From contig NC_083599.1 of the NCBI RefSeq assembly GCF_020882245.1, positions 75,189,745-75,253,744 on the forward strand: a stretch of DNA of 64,000 nucleotides, read 5' to 3'. The first letter of the stretch is position 1. Each line of letters starts with the position of its first letter. The notes beneath the pieces are model-generated. The model ran no database searches. It saw nothing but the letters and a program-made list of their open reading frames with translations, and was not told the origin of the DNA. The translations under genes and the position numbers were made by a program. This document shows positions 26,232 to 37,051 of the stretch, one piece after another. This DNA comes from Rhopalosiphum padi. Lineage: Eukaryota > Arthropoda > Insecta > Hemiptera > Aphididae.

Positions 26232-26951
26232 TTATAAACTTGTTTGGCACGCTTTGATTAACTGTATAAGGCCCATTTTTTTAATAATATTATTAAAAAT
26301 ACATTTTGTAATTATAACATCTGCTACCGGGTCATGACTATGTGTTATTTTGTGTTTTATATTACATATTGCGTCATGAGTTTCCATCAAATTTAACATT
26401 CGCCCATTTTTTTCATGGTACCCAATGCTCGACGAATATAATAATTTATGTGTATTTTCTGTCATGTCAAATAATTTTAAATTAAAATAACTATCATTGT
26501 TATCACTATAGGACGTGATATTTAATATTTTCTTCATATTTAATTTTAACCGATTTATTATTTCTTTATCCGTTGTGCCGTTCCATAATACAATAATAGG
26601 TTCTCTATTATCAGATTGCAAATAATTATTTATAAATGTAGGTGATAAATTAGACCCCTTCTTAATTTCTAAACTTAATTGAAGTTGCTCCAATATTGGA
26701 TTTAAAACATTTGTTTTATTTTTAAAAATTTTTTTTAAATGTGTTTTTAGTGGAGCAACTTCATGATTTTTTAATATTTCAATTTTATTCTTTGTTAAAA
26801 CTAATGGTCTTCCTGCTAATTTTATTGGAATACAATTCTCATCGTTGTCTGCCATAGACCCCGATACTAGAAGTAAATCTATTCGATGTATCATTGTGAA
26901 TTCAAAATCCACAATGATAAATTTAATCTTGTCACTGTAACATAAAATCAT
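26232..26951 (-). CDS. DEDDh 3'-5' exonuclease-like protein, full-length copy
   Basis: 239-codon ORF with a complete DEDDh signature: D15 and E17 (VDFEFT), D128 (WNGTTDKE), and H206 with D211 (HDPVAD, the H-x4-D of exo III). Such folds (RNase T, Pol III epsilon, TREX, ERI1 families) remove 3' nucleotides from DNA or RNA; the substrate here is unknown. The segment at residues 40-110 between exo I and exo II is Lys-rich and unlike a compact standard domain. The sequence just before the domain, TTATGTTACAG|TGACAAG, also resembles a splice acceptor, so ATG 26951 may be an internal Met of a longer gene. I do not recognise the family. It could be element-encoded, virus-derived or a host gene. It is the only copy in the window that keeps exo III. 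Confidence 0.65.
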   Translation of the reverse strand: MILCYSDKIKFIIVDFEFTMIHRIDLLLVSGSMADNDENCIPIKLAGRPLVLTKNKIEILKNHEVAPLKTHLKKIFKNKTNVLNPILEQLQLSLEIKKGSNLSPTFINNYLQSDNREPIIVLWNGTTDKEIINRLKLNMKKILNITSYSDNNDSYFNLKLFDMTENTHKLLYSSSIGYHEKNGRMLNLMETHDAICNIKHKITHSHDPVADVIITKCIFNNIIKKMGLIQLIKACQTSL

Positions 26952-27533
26952 TGTGTTATTATTAAGTTTTATAATATTTATAATAATTTTCTATAATATA
27001 AAATAAATTCTAATTTACAATGGACTAATAATAGTCGAAAGAAAACAAATTTAATTTATGCTTACAATATTGATTTGTTATTTATCCATTTTTTTGATTC
27101 TAAAAGATCTTCTGTGGGTGTATCTAGACAAATAAAAAAAACGTATTAAAATAATATGACCACAAATGTCTATAAATTAAAATACAATCTTTATTGTTAA
27201 ATTATTTAAATCAATGATTCATTATTAATATAATATGCATTGATATGCATTAAATCTTAAAATATGTAACATTATATATTGATAGAATTAAAACTTATAA
27301 TTTAATAACTAAAAAAAATCTTCAACTGTTCAAGATTTTCATTAAATTTATCAAAAAAAAAAAAAAAATCAATGTATAAATATATTATTTTATATAATAC
27401 ATTATTTTTAAAATAAAATGAAATTAATGAATTATAATTATTTTTATATTTAAAAAGAAAAAGATGACAAGTCATTGAGGGATTTAATACACATAGTTAA
27501 GATAGCTGAAACAAAATAAAGTGTAGAAAAACT

Positions 27534-28081
27534 GAGTGAATGAAAGACAGAATTCAGAAACTAATAAAGATTTAATATTGAAATGGCCGAACAAAATAAA
27601 GGAAGAAAATTAAATAAAAATCATTTTTATCAAATAAAGTCAGAATTAGTAGTTAAAGATGAATAGTATATATTGAAAATATACCAAGAGCTTTGAGAGA
27701 TGAAATATTAAAGAGAATTCATGAAAGTCATCGTGTGGAAAAAACAAAACAATTGTCTAAACATAAAAAAAATATATTATGACAATAAAGGGACTACCTA
27801 TAAAAGAAATAGTATTTGAGGAAAAAGAAATGGTATGGTTATAGGATAAAAAAAAAACATCGAGAGAGGCGACATTATTGAATAAATTGAAACGGTTAAG
27901 ATATTATTTAGTAAAGGATTAGAAAGGAAGAGAGTTGAGAAGAAATATAATATTTATTAGGAAAATGAAAACGGTAAGTTTAGTTTGATGAGGAAGAAGT
28001 AAAGAGTAAAGAAGGGAGGACCAGGAAAAAACCTGAGAGGTTAATGTATAATGAATATGATATGTATTTTATTTTAAATTA
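27534..28081 (+). pseudogene. Ty3/Gypsy pol 3' remnant (integrase)
   Basis: Fragmentary frames read through an integrase N-terminal-like part (FYQIKSELVVKDE, then IPRALRDEILKRIHESHR at about 27680-27735). Next comes a post-core fragment (IKEIVFEEKEMVWL, about 27795-27840), then GRTRKKPERLMYNEYDMYF, ending in TAG at 28079-28081, typical of a Gypsy pol C-terminus. The DDE core is deleted, because the zinc-finger region jumps directly to the C-terminal part. Multiple stops and frameshifts are present. Confidence 0.62.
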
Positions 28082-28167
28082 GTTATTAGTTAAGTTATAA
28101 AAATTGTATTTCATTTTTATTGCCATTTGTTTAAAAAAAAAAGTGTTTATAACTTAATATTATGATT

Positions 28168-28412
28168 AGCAAAGGGGAATGATAATGATAATGTTATGAT
28201 AATATATATATATATATATATATTATTATTATTACGTTTATGTGACATTTGTAGGTTATTTTCAAACTAATATTAAAAACTAATGTGCTTTTGGTGCTTA
28301 TTATGAGATCGACTCATGCTCCATATTATGCGTGTATTATTTAAACATTAATAAATGTTTTCTTTATAAATTATACTTAGTATATTTAATATAATAATAA
28401 TACCTAAGTATA
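28168..28412. other. Possible polypurine tract and LTR remnant
   Basis: AGCAAAGGGGAATG at about 28168-28182 lies about 90 bp after the Gypsy pol stop, where a polypurine tract is expected. A TG-start follows (TGATAATGATAATG) and an (AT)n tract is at 28201-28222. The right boundary is unclear, and no second LTR is visible because the rest of the element is missing. Confidence 0.3.
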
Positions 28413-28970
28413 ACCTGGCACAGTCACAAGGATGAACTAGATTGATCAGATATTCAACGATCAAAACGATGGAATTGGAATTTAATAGATTCAATTTTTT
28501 TTTTTCAAATAAAATGTCACTTACTCATAATAAATATTTTTATATATTTTTAAAACCGACACTTATGTGGTACTAGGCCATACATAAATTAATAATCCTT
28601 AGCCATACTCAAATCTAATAAATTATTAATCTTTAACAAAAAAATAAAAGTATAATTATTATATAAAATCAAATGATATGCACGAATTATTTATATTTTT
28701 ATACATATATTTTAAAACAAAATTTATGTAGTACCAAGCTTTAAATTATAAACACTTAGTTTTTCAACAAGAATAACCTAATAAATTTTTAACTATAAAA
28801 TTTCTTTCTAAATATTTGAAATTATTTTTTTGAAATATTTATTTAAAAAATGTAAAGTATAAATGTTTTTTTTTAAATAAAAATGATCGTCACTACGAAT
28901 AATAATTACATTTTTTAACTATGAAAGAAGGAGAATATTATTTTAAAAAAACTTTAAATATATTGTATTT
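28413..28970. other. AT-rich spacer, no feature seen
   Basis: No ORF, inverted repeat or recognisable element was found by eye. Confidence 0.5.
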
Positions 28971-28979
28971 TTTACTCAC

Positions 28980-29016
28980 CAGTAGTCTTGGCTATGTCAT
29001 GCGAAACTACGTCCAT
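28980..29016 (-). CDS. Candidate first coding exon of a host gene (MDVVSHDIAKTTG)
   Basis: On the minus strand an ATG in good context (CAAAGATGG) opens 12 codons plus one base, followed by a strong splice donor (G|GTGAGTAAA). The sequence upstream (29017 to about 29700) is clearly richer in GC and CpG than its surroundings, as expected for an insect promoter and 5' UTR. Any downstream exon would lie leftwards, beyond the Gypsy and array sequence, and none was identified. Too short to name. Confidence 0.33.
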
Positions 29017-29760
29017 CTTTGTATGAATATAATGTTATATTGAATATCGACAAGTGTTGGTGAACCTTGTTCGTGTTGTTCGTAAGGGATGTCTAAATTG
29101 ACTGATATAGAGATGCGCGTTTTGTCAGTTGCTCTAGTGCCGTTCCGACGATCGTCTTCGTCTATTGGTCAACACCAAAACAAAACACTGGCAACGTCGC
29201 ACATAATTTCGTTCGCCTTAGAATAGTTAAAATCATGCTCTTTGTTATTCTGACACTGGCAGCACTGCTTGCTATCTTGCCGGTGTACCGTAAGCTCGTC
29301 CAATCAGAAAATTAAATTTTTTATCAAGCCTTGCCTTGATGGGCAACATCGATCGGTGTTCCGTACCGCACTGCCACGTTTTCGTTATCGGGATTGATAT
29401 GAACATATTATTACTATTAAGGACTGGTGTGATTCGCTTATTGTCGCCAGTTCATTAATATCCCGCTAGGAGCGCTACGCATACGTTTGTTAGAGTGCCT
29501 TGATAGAGAGAGTGTAGCCACGGTTTAAGATATATTGGTTAGCTATCGGCGGCCCATCACCCGAACAGATTGTGTACGGTTCGGTAGTTCATATTTTCAC
29601 CACAATCGTTCAGCGCTAGTAGTAATAAGGGCCATATTTTACTATTGGTATATCCCACGATTAAAGATAATACTGGTTACACATCGAAATTGTAAAACGC
29701 GACTCGAAATGCGCGATTGTAAATGTACTGACTAGTAGCACTATCTAGTGGTCTTCTCAA
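29017..29760. promoter_or_regulatory. GC/CpG-richer promoter-like region
   Basis: Dense CpG (GCGCGTTTTG, CCGTTCCGACGATCG, ATCGGCGGCCC) stands out from the flanks. It lies between a minus-strand candidate first exon and a plus-strand THAP/P-like gene and could serve either or both. No TATA box or initiator can be assigned. Confidence 0.3.
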
Positions 29761-29909
29761 CTTATTTTAACCGCGTAAATTTATCAACTATAAAAACTTA
29801 GTATCTACTAAGTACTATAATTAGTAATTAGTATCTACTATTTACTATTAATATTAAAACAGTATTACTCATTAACTTTAAGACACTTTAAGTCAATAAA
29901 CAACACAAT

Positions 29910-32018
29910 GAATTGTTATATAAAAAGGCCCCACGAAGTTTCCAAAATAACATTTGGCATACCTAAAGATGAATAAGAAAAATAATGGGATGTAGCTTTA
30001 GGTGTAGTGTTTAAAAATCAAATCGGGTTTGTTCAAATCACTTTTATAAAGAAGACATAAATAGTGCATGGACGTCAGGTTCCACAAACCCTTTAACAGT
30101 ACCTAAGCTATTATGTCTAATTTAAATATTTTCTTTTGTTTATAGGTACCCACCTAATAAAATATCAATAAAGATTATGTTTATTCTATAATACAATCAA
30201 AATTTATTTTAATAATAAAACAATAAAAAATTGATATGGTTAATATTAGTTTCTTATTTTTAGGTTTGCTTGATGAGATGGCAACTAAAAAAAGGAGCAT
30301 TACCATTTATATATCCTATAAAAAAAATAGAAAGTGATAATATAGAGGTTTGTTAATTTGTAATGTAATAATTAATAGTAGTACCTATGTAATATTATTT
30401 AATTGAATATGTTTGGTGTATTGTTTATATAACAGGATGATCCAATTGATCCATATTTTAGTGATTTACCAATACAATTGTCAAAGAGACAAAAAGTATG
30501 TAAATTTCAAGCATATAGTAAAAACAATATAATATAAGCCAAATTGCAATATAATAAGATAGGTACCTATTTTAATAATAAAATGTATCAAATTTTTCTT
30601 TAGATTGAACTCATTGATTATCACAAATCATTATTCCAACAATGTTTTTATATTTATATATGTATGTTCATGGTGTAAGCGTTTGACATTTTCTATTCAA
30701 AGAAAGTGTACAAAAATTAAAAAAGAAGAAAACACCAGAGTTTATTTTTCACCAAATAAAAAAAAATTGTACAAACACTTCAAAAGGCCAAAGCAATCAT
30801 AAAAAAAAGACATTTTCAGGCTATTAGAAAAATCATTCAACTAGAAAATCAATTAAATAAAGTAAAAAATGAAATGAGTGCATTTGGAGAATGGAGACAA
30901 AGAGTTAAATGCAATTTTTGAGAGGTTAAATATATCAAATGAACAATCTGAATTAATTAAAGAAATAGTTGCTGTTGCTAAAGTTAAAAACCCTAAAAAT
31001 CGACATTATATTAAAAACTGGATGATGCTGTGTTTGCTATTTCAAATAAGATATCAGGAGAAATAAAGTTTTTTAAATAGGTATTTATTTTTAATTTGTA
31101 AATTTCTTTCGTAGATCTCCTTGCGGCTATACATTTTTGTTAGAACAAAAGATTTTGCCATTACTTTGTGTAAATACACTGAGAAATCACTTATTGGCTA
31201 TTAAAGTTGGTTCTTTGGATTGCTCAAGAAAAAATTTTCCAATAAAACTGATCATCAAAAAAAGGTAATGTGTTCGACGAGATATTTTTTTGGGAGAGCA
31301 TTAGTGTCAACACTAGAACACTAACATATCTCGGACTACAAGATTTTGGTGAAGGCTTTGAGTCTAGAGAATATAAGAAGGCTAACCATGAGTTAGTACT
31401 AATGATTCAAAGTTTAGCAGATAATGTCCATATGTCAATAGCAGTGTTTGCTTCAAATGGTTCAATAAAAGGTTTATATTTAAGAAAAACAGGTAAGATA
31501 TTATATATATTTTTTTTAAATTTATTTGGTTTTTTTTTTTTTTGTAGGTGTAGATTTGGCTAAAATAGTTTTAAAATCAATTTTATTACTTGAGAATGCT
31601 GGAATTCAAGTGATGGAGCAACTACAAATAGGAATATGTGGAGCTGGTTGGGCATAAGTGCAAAAAGCCACAACTTTAAAAATAGTTTTGAAAATCCTTT
31701 CGATAACCAACGCAGTGTCTATGTATTTTCAGATGCCCCTCATTTGATGAAGACCATCAGAAATAGGTTGTATACAAAAAAAGCATTAAAGGTACCTTTA
31801 AACCTATTATAATAATACTTAATTAATAAAATTAGTTAAATACACTTTTTATTTGTTTGTTTTAGATTCACCCAACAAAGTCATTTATAAAATGGAAAGT
31901 TTATGAAGATCTTTATATACATGATTCCAAAAATATAACTAGAGTATGTCCAAGATTGACTAAGAATCATTTTGAACTTAACAACTTCTCAAAAATGAAA
32001 GTTAAATTTGCCGTACAA
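29910..32018 (+). pseudogene. THAP-domain P-element-like transposase gene, decayed multi-exon
   Basis: Plus strand. A THAP finger begins MNCYIKRPHEVSKITFGIPK at 29910, with two in-frame stops and one frameshift before CSNHFYKEDI, and ends in LKKGALPFIYP at about 30275-30310 after an intron. Further apparent exons follow: about 30435-30496 (DDPIDPYFSDLP, donor GTATGT); 30604-31070 (a coiled-coil-like Lys/Glu-rich part); 31114-31495 (SPCGYTFL, then DEIFFWESISVNTRTLTYLG, donor GTAAGA); 31551-31791 (ending VFSDAPHLMKTIRNRL); and 31865-32018 (PRLTKNHFELNNFSKMKV, donor GTAA). Order and motifs match P-element/THAP9-type transposases. The frame is broken in several exons and the 3' exons are absent after the Helentron insertion. 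A domesticated gene that later decayed is an alternative to a dead element. Confidence 0.75.
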
Positions 32019-34012
32019 GTAATTTGTTACCATTTTTTTTAAAAAATATTTCTTCAGTAAATTTTTAATACTGATAGTCAATTAATTAAATGTTATTTAT
32101 TTTAACATTTAACAATTTAAGTGTACCAATTATATATAATTTAATTTAACATTTACATTTAGGATTAAGTAAATAAATAATATACTATCAAAGGTCACAT
32201 AGATAAATGTTTTGTAAGATGTAATGATATATACAATATATTAATTTTCATATACTAATATTAAATTAGAACATTATACCTTATTTTTAATTCATTAGAA
32301 TAAACTAGCTGACCCGGCAAACGTTGTTTTGTCAAAAAGAAAATACTCTTAAAAAAAAACTGCAAAAAAGTTTTGATACCTTGGGCGGGTTCACCACTCT
32401 TTAAATGACACCTTAACCCATTCGCCCTACTGTTGGAATTATGGGAGCTACGAAAGCATGTTTTTACGGTCGAATTTTGCTACCAGAAAGGCCTTTTAAA
32501 GGATTACCTACTAAGGACCAGTATTACATTTCCGGTTACCTGACCGTCCATTTAAGCCTTGATTATCGATGGCATATATTATTGGCTAGAGCTGTAAATT
32601 CTTTATAATTTATAATTTCATATTCATTAAGTGCCTTTGACATATTATTATAATATTATTAGGTACCTACATGTGTCTATGGTGTGTTGTTTTTTTGTAA
32701 TGTTACACTCGTATGTGGCTTTAATCGATGGTGAGATAAAACAAGAAAATAATACTTTAAAAATGTGTCTAAACTACAATTGAAAGTTACACTGTAACAG
32801 TGTTTTATTATGTACTGGAAAAATATCATAATTTTTAAGTACTTATAAATATATTATTTATAAAATCTCATAATTTTATAAAATGTTACCCTATTTTTTA
32901 CGGATAAAACCCGTCAATTAAAAAAAAATAATAATAATTATAAAGATTTGTTTGATTATATTATATTTGTCTATACATCTGTACTTATGTTAATTGTATT
33001 ACAACATAATTTTTCTAATTAAATTACAGGGGCAAGTTGTAAAATTGAAAATTTAATCCAAAAATAAACGCTATGGCTTTTAAAACAACAGTGATTCTTG
33101 CACTAATTATTTTTTAAATAAACCGTCTCCACCATCTAACCTAGTCCCTACTTCCTTCAATGCAACAAGATACTGTTATTCATTCTACTACTACCATACA
33201 GTTGAAAAGAAGTTTTAAACAGATGTAATATGGCACATAAAAAAATTGGGAATACCCGGTACCTAAATATTTATTATTATGAGATTAGCTGTAGCCTGTA
33301 GATGTAATAATATTATTTTTCACAGCTTTATAACATATTAATGCTTAATACTGTTGTTTATTTTCTTCTCCATTTATATACTACTACTCAAAAATAAGCA
33401 GAAAAAAAATAAATGTACATAAAATCCTTTAATAATTTAACATGTTTAATATAAAAGTATAAGTACTTGAAAAATGTTTACACTTTTGCCAACAACCGAC
33501 AATATAGTAGACCCCTTGCTCAATATTATTGTGTTGATTTGGCAATAGTAATAATTTGGTCAACTCGTCGATAGCTTAACTAACCTGTATACTAAATTAA
33601 CAACTTAGTTTGCTATTCTGAATAAGAATATTATTATATTGTGAAATACCAATCAATGGCTGTAATCTACAATAATATATTATTTTTATATTTATTTACA
33701 AAGATCAAATTCAATTTTGTAGATCATAGATAAATAGTAGATAAATAGATAATTTTCATAAAATACAATATATTATAAGACTTATACGAGATAAAGTTTA
33801 AATTAAAACTATTATAATTTTATTAGGTACACTATTTTATGTTTCTCTAGATAGATGATTTCGATTTGTGTACTATTTTTGTTAACGAGATGACGTATGT
33901 TTTGTGTTTAGTAATTAAGTTATTATTCATATAATTTAAATGTTTTTAATATTTGTGATATATTTTCAAATTACATACATAACAATAGTTAACTACTATA
34001 TTTATTATTTTA

Positions 34013-34360
34013 AGAGGACACTAAACCCGTGTGTGTTGTCTCCGTCTTACACATGTAAAACATAGCAAAAGCTGTTTTGCACGGAATAGAGCCACTCAGA
34101 CTGAAGTGATAGCAGTGGCGACTCGTACATATTTGCGATGGTGCGGTCGCACTCCCTACAATAATTAACAATTTATAGTACAAATATATTATTTACAAAA
34201 TAAATAGGTACATATTTTAGTACATGGTATATTATACATTAACAAATTAACAATTAAATATATTTTTAATCATTATTAAAATTATTTTCATAATTTATTA
34301 GAATATCGTTACGAACTCACGATGTTATTATACGGGTATACATTCTTTTCGTATATTAAC
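34013..34360. repeat. Dispersed repeat pair: MITE end plus hAT-like end
   Basis: At 34013-34085 a terminal segment (GTGTGTTGTCTCCGTCTTAC) occurs. It recurs inverted at about 60185-60262. From 34113 a CAGTGGCGACTCGTACAT start, typical of hAT termini, leads into about 240 bp that recurs in the same orientation from 59347. Both are non-autonomous repeat fragments with no coding capacity. Confidence 0.65.
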
Positions 34361-35934
34361 AATATAACGACTTGGTGATTCGATTTGATGGTACTTATTT
34401 CACATTTATAATAATATAATAGTGTGTTAAAAGTATTTAATAATATAAATGCTTAAATTCCAGTCTTAATGTCTAATTGAAAATTAAGTATACCTACGTA
34501 GTTAATGTGATTGAATTCCTTTTTATAAGTTATGCATTAAACATTAAACGAATAATAATGTATCATTATTAATGATCAATGATTAATGATTTTAGTTGAG
34601 ATATTTAACTAATATCCCGTTTAATGCCATTGTGAGAAAAAATAAATACCACAAAAAATAATTTCTAGACGTATCGTATTTTAAAAAGTTGAGACAAAAT
34701 TTAGTCCACCGTGTTCATTCCTGTTTTTAAACAACTGAGTAATGCATTTGACGAAATTCGTCAAAATCGCAAAGTATTATCAACTGTTATGTAGTTAAAA
34801 ATTCGTAAAAATTTTTCTTTTTATATGTAAGTTTTGAAAATGTAGTAGAAGATTCCTCTTATAATGGAATCATACATTTGAAAATATTTCAAACAATTAT
34901 TTGTATAGATATTTAAAGTTCTAATTTGGACATAAGTACTTATTGAAACGATAAATAACGATTTTAATTATTTTGTTATTACTTAAAAAAGTTATTCTAG
35001 GGAACTTAAACCTTTACGTATTTTATATTAGGTATTATGAATTTTACTTTAAGCAATAATATTTTTGATTAAATTTAAAATATATCTATTTTTATTGTTT
35101 TATGATATTTACAGAAAGGTGTTATATTTTGACTATTTTGAGGTATATTGGTTGATATATCCTATGGAATAAATATATATTATTTTAATAATTAAATACA
35201 TACTAAAAATATGATAAATGCAATAGTTTTAAAAAAAATGATATCAACCTTCCATTATAATAGATACTAAAAGTAAAATAAATGACTAATAGTTATATCA
35301 GAAAAACGTATCACATTGTGATATTATAGGCTGATAGATCGTTTTCGTTTGGAGTTGTTATTTATTTAATCGTTTTACAATTGTTTGTACCTATTCAAAT
35401 TTAACACGCCTATATAGTTATGACTCATTCGACACCTTATGTACAATGTACAGCAGAGCGGTACCCACTTACCTACCTTTTTTTAATTTTTTTATCTCCT
35501 AAATTTCATGGTCTTGATTATACAAAACAATAGATCAGTATTTTTGCTTTCTGTTATGTTATTGTATTATCTATATGAAATCGAAATGATGAGTAATGGA
35601 TTCAGAATTCGTATACTAAGTCTTCGATACTTACTGAGCGAAGTGATGATTATATTAATTCTACAATGTATCATATTATTTTAAAATCATTTACTATCAA
35701 ATAATACTGCTTAGAAATTCAAAAAACTTATAGCGAAAAGTGGTTCAATATATCATACCTAACACTTATAACTACTAAAGTAGACAACAAAATATGCCTT
35801 GTACATAATAATATTATATAATATTAATAAATAATATATGATAAGTGTCACAGAAAATAGTAAGAAAAATAAAATTAATAAAAAAGTAAGAAGCGTCGCC
35901 GTGCTAGATATACAGATAAAATTCAGAAAAAGTA

Positions 35935-36123
35935 TGTTTTGCTATGACAATAAATAAATCACAAGGACAAACCTTGAAAATTGCAGGGAACGATGTAAGA
36001 GAAGATTGTTTTTCACATGGACAATTTTATGTGGCATGCTCCAGAGTAAGTATGCCCACAAATTTAGTTATTTTGGCACCACCAGAAAAAACATCAAATG
36101 TAGTTAATAGAGAAATTTTGTAA
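35935..36123 (+). pseudogene. PIF1-type helicase C-terminal fragment
   Basis: The frame reads AMTINKSQGQTLK, then HGQFYVACSRV, ending in TAA at 36121-36123. These are the last helicase motifs of the PIF1/RecD-like superfamily found at the C-terminus of Helitron RepHel proteins. All upstream motifs are missing, so it is an internally deleted remnant. Confidence 0.85.
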
Positions 36124-36339
36124 TAAGATTGTTGTCATACATTATTATTTTTTATTATATACCTATTAAAATTAATCGTCTGTCTTGGTCTGCGGCCGTC
36201 CGGTTAAAGTTGGGCTGTAGACATTTTTTATACTTAAACCCGGCAACGACGGGTAATTCAGCTAGTATTATATAATGTTAAAAATACAACGAATACAATG
36301 AAAAGACATTAAATTCGGTCACATAGACACAATCCTCGG

Positions 36340-36350
36340 TAGTATAGTGG
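36340..36350 (+). promoter_or_regulatory. Pol III A box of the tRNA-Asp gene
   Basis: TAGTATAGTGG fits the A-box consensus TRGYNNARNNG inside the D arm. Confidence 0.85.
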
Positions 36351-36382
36351 TAAGTATCCCCGCCTGTCACGCGGGAGACCGG

Positions 36383-36393
36383 GGTTCGATTCC
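36383..36393 (+). promoter_or_regulatory. Pol III B box of the tRNA-Asp gene
   Basis: GGTTCGATTCC is a perfect B-box match in the T arm. Confidence 0.88.
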
Positions 36394-36409
36394 CCGCCGG
36401 GGAGGAACA

Positions 36410-36415
36410 TTTTTT
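36410..36415 (+). terminator. Pol III terminator after tRNA-Asp
   Basis: A run of six T begins 6 nt after the tRNA 3' end, a normal RNA polymerase III stop. Confidence 0.88.
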
Positions 36416-36503
36416 ACATGTTTAAAATATTTTTACGTAAAAAATATTTCAATATATTTTCTTATATGAAAGTGAATCTCGTTAATAATAAATGGACTGT
36501 TAA

Positions 36504-36872
36504 CAGGACGCCAGCGTAGTATTTGTTATCTCTCTCTAACCCATGCGTAACATGACAAATTTTACGTTCACAAAAATGACTATAACCATATTAATTTCTC
36601 AAATTAGAGTGAAATGACCTATTATAAAATTTAAAGTGAGTAATGAGTATTTTAAAATTGTAAATTGTTTATACATCTTCAAAAACTCATAACTCGCTTT
36701 AAAATAAAAATTTAATAAAACGCTTATGAGATGCCCTAGATAATGTTCTTAACTTTAAATTCTATATTTTGTCATTTCACTCATCATAATGATTATAGTC
36801 ATTTTTGTGAACGTAAAATTTGCTATGTTTCGCGTGGGTTAGAGAGATAACAAATACTACGCTGGCATCCTC
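36504..36872. mobile_element. 369-bp MITE with long inverted repeats and TTAA duplication
   Basis: The left arm starts AGGACGCCAGCGTAGTATTT. The right arm, reverse-complemented, starts AGGATGCCAGCGTAGTATTT, and similarity continues for about 80 bp. TTAA flanks both sides (36500-36503, 36873-36876). There is no coding capacity. A TTAA target suggests a piggyBac-like or similar driver; that is inference. Confidence 0.88.
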
Positions 36873-37051
36873 TTAAAATAAAAATAGTTTTAAAAAATAG
36901 AATTATTGAAACAAAAAAAAAATCATACCATGTTAAATTTATTTTAGGTTATTTAATCTGAGGAAGGAAGGTGGAGGGGTTAAACCCCTAAGCAGTAAGC
37001 ACCCAATAAGACCTTGAGCATTGTATTATTATATTATTATAATGTTTGAAA

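Larger units (their letters stand above)
22143..27532. repeat. Diverged outlier copy of the array unit
   Basis: Matches the long-form array unit from its GATAATACAGACTA segment through to the AAAAACT segment, where Gypsy sequence starts. It is interrupted at the (AT)n tract by the Ginger-like element. It differs from array units in having no 570-bp deletion, so it keeps the full exonuclease gene and an inverted paralogue. It also lacks about 35 bp near 25091, and unit positions around 1112-1380 are absent. It is the best available view of the pre-amplification state. Confidence 0.88.
32304..36266 (+). mobile_element. Helentron/Helitron-like element, internally degenerate
   Basis: The left end is ACTAGCTGACCCGGCAAACG. 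The right end, reverse-complemented, starts ACTAGCTGAATTACCCGTCG, giving a short terminal inverted repeat. A C-terminal PIF1-helicase scrap sits about 140 bp before the right end, where RepHel helicases end. No Rep domain or other helicase motif was found. The internal 3.6 kb is AT-rich and contains a nested repeat at 34013-34360. It is inserted in what is probably an intron of the P-like gene. End coordinates are approximate because Helitron-type insertions leave no duplication. Confidence 0.68.
36333..36404 (+). tRNA. tRNA-Asp (GTC anticodon)
   Basis: A complete 72-nt cloverleaf. The acceptor stem TCCTCGG pairs with CCGGGGA and is followed by discriminator G. The anticodon arm is CCCGC-CTGTCAC-GCGGG with anticodon GTC. 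The T arm is CGGGG-TTCGATT-CCCCG. There is no intron. CCA is not encoded, as expected for eukaryotes. It decodes aspartate codons GAC and GAU. Confidence 0.97.
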
